Below are positions 24,723 to 25,696 of a stretch of DNA of 25,696 nt, in pieces. Source of the DNA: CAISGS01 sp044346445. Its GTDB lineage: Bacteria; Pseudomonadota; Alphaproteobacteria; Caulobacterales; Caulobacteraceae. Location of the stretch: contig JBIIZD010000030.1 in NCBI GenBank assembly GCA_044346445.1, forward strand, positions 1 through 25,696. Direction: 5' to 3'. Every line of letters begins with the position of its first letter. The first letter of the stretch is position 1. The position numbers and the translations under genes were made by a program. Below the pieces are notes generated by a model. That model had not been told where the DNA came from and did not search any database. It saw nothing but the letters and a program-made list of their open reading frames with translations.

Positions 24723-24729
24723 AAGTATA

Positions 24730-25696
24730 ATGCCCATGTCCGCCGCCACGCTTCCGCGCCCATCCTTCATCAATATTGGTGAACGCACCAATGTGACCGG
24801 CTCGGCCAGGTTTAAAAAGCTGATTGTCGAGGGTAATCTGTCCGAGGCCTTGAGCGTGGCGCGCCAGCAGGTCGAGGCAGGGGCCCAGATTATCGACATC
24901 AATATGGATGAGGGCCTGCTCGATTCCAAACAGGCCATGATCACCTTTCTGAACCTGATCGCGGGCGAGCCTGACATTGCCCGGGTGCCGATCATGATCG
25001 ACAGCTCCAAATGGGATGTAATCGAGGCTGGGCTAAAGTGCGTTCAGGGCCGCTCCATCGTCAATTCAATCTCGATGAAGGCAGGCGAGGCTGAGTTTAT
25101 CGACCAGGCCAAGAAGTGTCTGCGTTATGGCGCGGCGGTGGTGGTCATGGCCTTTGACGAACAGGGCCAGGCCGATACGGCCGATCGCAAGATCGAGATC
25201 TGTACCCGCGCCTATCGCATCTTGGTCGATCAGGTCGGGTTCCCGCCCGAAGACATTATTTTTGACCCCAATATCTTTGCCGTGGCGACGGGGATCGAGC
25301 AGCACGACAATTATGCCGTCGATTTTATTGAGGCGACGCGGGTGATCAAACAGACCCTGCCAAATGCGCGCATATCGGGCGGCGTGTCGAATGTGTCTTT
25401 CAGCTTTCGCGGCAATGAGCCGGTGCGCCGGGCGATCCATTCGGTGTTTCTCTATCATGCCATTGGGGCGGGCATGGATATGGGCATTGTCAATGCCGGT
25501 GATCTGCCGGTCTATGAGACCATAGATCCAGACCTGCGTGAGGCGGTCGAGGATGTGATCCTAAACCGCCAGACCAGCCGCAATATCAGCCCAACCGAAT
25601 ATCTGGTCGAGATCGCGCCGCGCTATAAGGGCGATAAGGGCATGGCCCGGGTGGTGGACCTCAAATGGCGCGATGCCCCCGTCGCCAAGCGGATCG
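24730..25696 (+). CDS. metH: Methionine synthase, folate-binding half (partial, C-terminus off the window)
   Basis: The frame is open from ATG 24730 to the window edge (322 codons); a second in-frame ATG lies at 24736. It begins directly with the pterin-binding domain: FINIGERTNVTGSARFKKLI, GAQIIDINMDEGLLDS, PIMIDSSKWDVIEAGLK, IVNSISMK, AVVVMAFDEQGQADT, ISGGVSNVSFSFRGNEPVR. These are the methyl-THF-binding motifs of MetH. The cobalamin-binding and activation domains should lie beyond the edge. It lacks the homocysteine domain, which is encoded by the gene ending at 23759. The ribosome site is weak (GAAAG), and the toxin gene ends 7 nt before. Confidence 0.95.
   Translation, partial: MPMSAATLPRPSFINIGERTNVTGSARFKKLIVEGNLSEALSVARQQVEAGAQIIDINMDEGLLDSKQAMITFLNLIAGEPDIARVPIMIDSSKWDVIEAGLKCVQGRSIVNSISMKAGEAEFIDQAKKCLRYGAAVVVMAFDEQGQADTADRKIEICTRAYRILVDQVGFPPEDIIFDPNIFAVATGIEQHDNYAVDFIEATRVIKQTLPNARISGGVSNVSFSFRGNEPVRRAIHSVFLYHAIGAGMDMGIVNAGDLPVYETIDPDLREAVEDVILNRQTSRNISPTEYLVEIAPRYKGDKGMARVVDLKWRDAPVAKRI

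Noticed and set aside
23760..24729. Toxin-antitoxin pair as part of an insertion sequence or integron cassette
   Set aside because: No transposase, flanking inverted repeats, target duplication or attachment site is visible at the edges.

Overview
The window looks like the chromosome of an alphaproteobacterium, probably from the Caulobacterales/Hyphomonadaceae side of the class. The grounds are gene content and order only: fliF-fliG-fliH run as one unit, fumC is followed by a DUF4169 small protein, there is an alphaproteobacterial-type SspB, bamD-recN-ligA run together, and MetH is split behind an ArsR-methyltransferase regulator. The DNA is GC-rich and densely coded. No rRNA, tRNA, CRISPR array, transposase or phage block is visible.

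Layout. Positions 1-3086 (minus) hold the flagellar MS-ring/switch genes fliF, fliG and a fliH cut by the window edge. Positions 3181-4765 (minus) hold fumC followed by a 58-codon DUF4169 gene. Positions 4888-5271 (plus) hold a RusA-type Holliday-junction resolvase gene interrupted by one in-frame TAA. Positions 5275-9330 (minus) form a probable operon sspB, hotdog thioesterase, secreted C13 (legumain-like) peptidase, and a large secreted serine hydrolase with a C-terminal membrane domain. Positions 9622-14518 (plus) are bamD-recN-ligA, closed by a strong hairpin facing the convergent SDR gene. Positions 14567-18482 (minus) are a DevCA/MacB-like ABC exporter (permease, ATPase, HlyD adaptor) followed by an SDR dehydrogenase. 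An AT-rich divergent region separates this from nupC and a GST gene (plus, 18767-20685).

The last 5 kb (20722-25696, plus) is a methionine-cycle locus. A regulator with an ArsR-type DNA-binding domain fused to a SAM-methyltransferase domain (SahR type) has a perfect 13-bp inverted repeat lying over its probable -10 box. It overlaps metF, and metF is followed by the homocysteine-binding half of methionine synthase. A PIN-domain toxin gene and a putative unclassified antitoxin come next, and then the folate-binding start of the second MetH half, which runs off the window. The toxin-antitoxin pair therefore sits between the two halves of a single enzyme.

Most of the window is ordinary housekeeping. 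The points most worth a second look are the toxin-antitoxin pair inside the split metH locus, the SahR operator/promoter arrangement, the resolvase with a single nonsense codon, the C13 peptidase/serine hydrolase operon behind sspB, and several unexplained inverted repeats.
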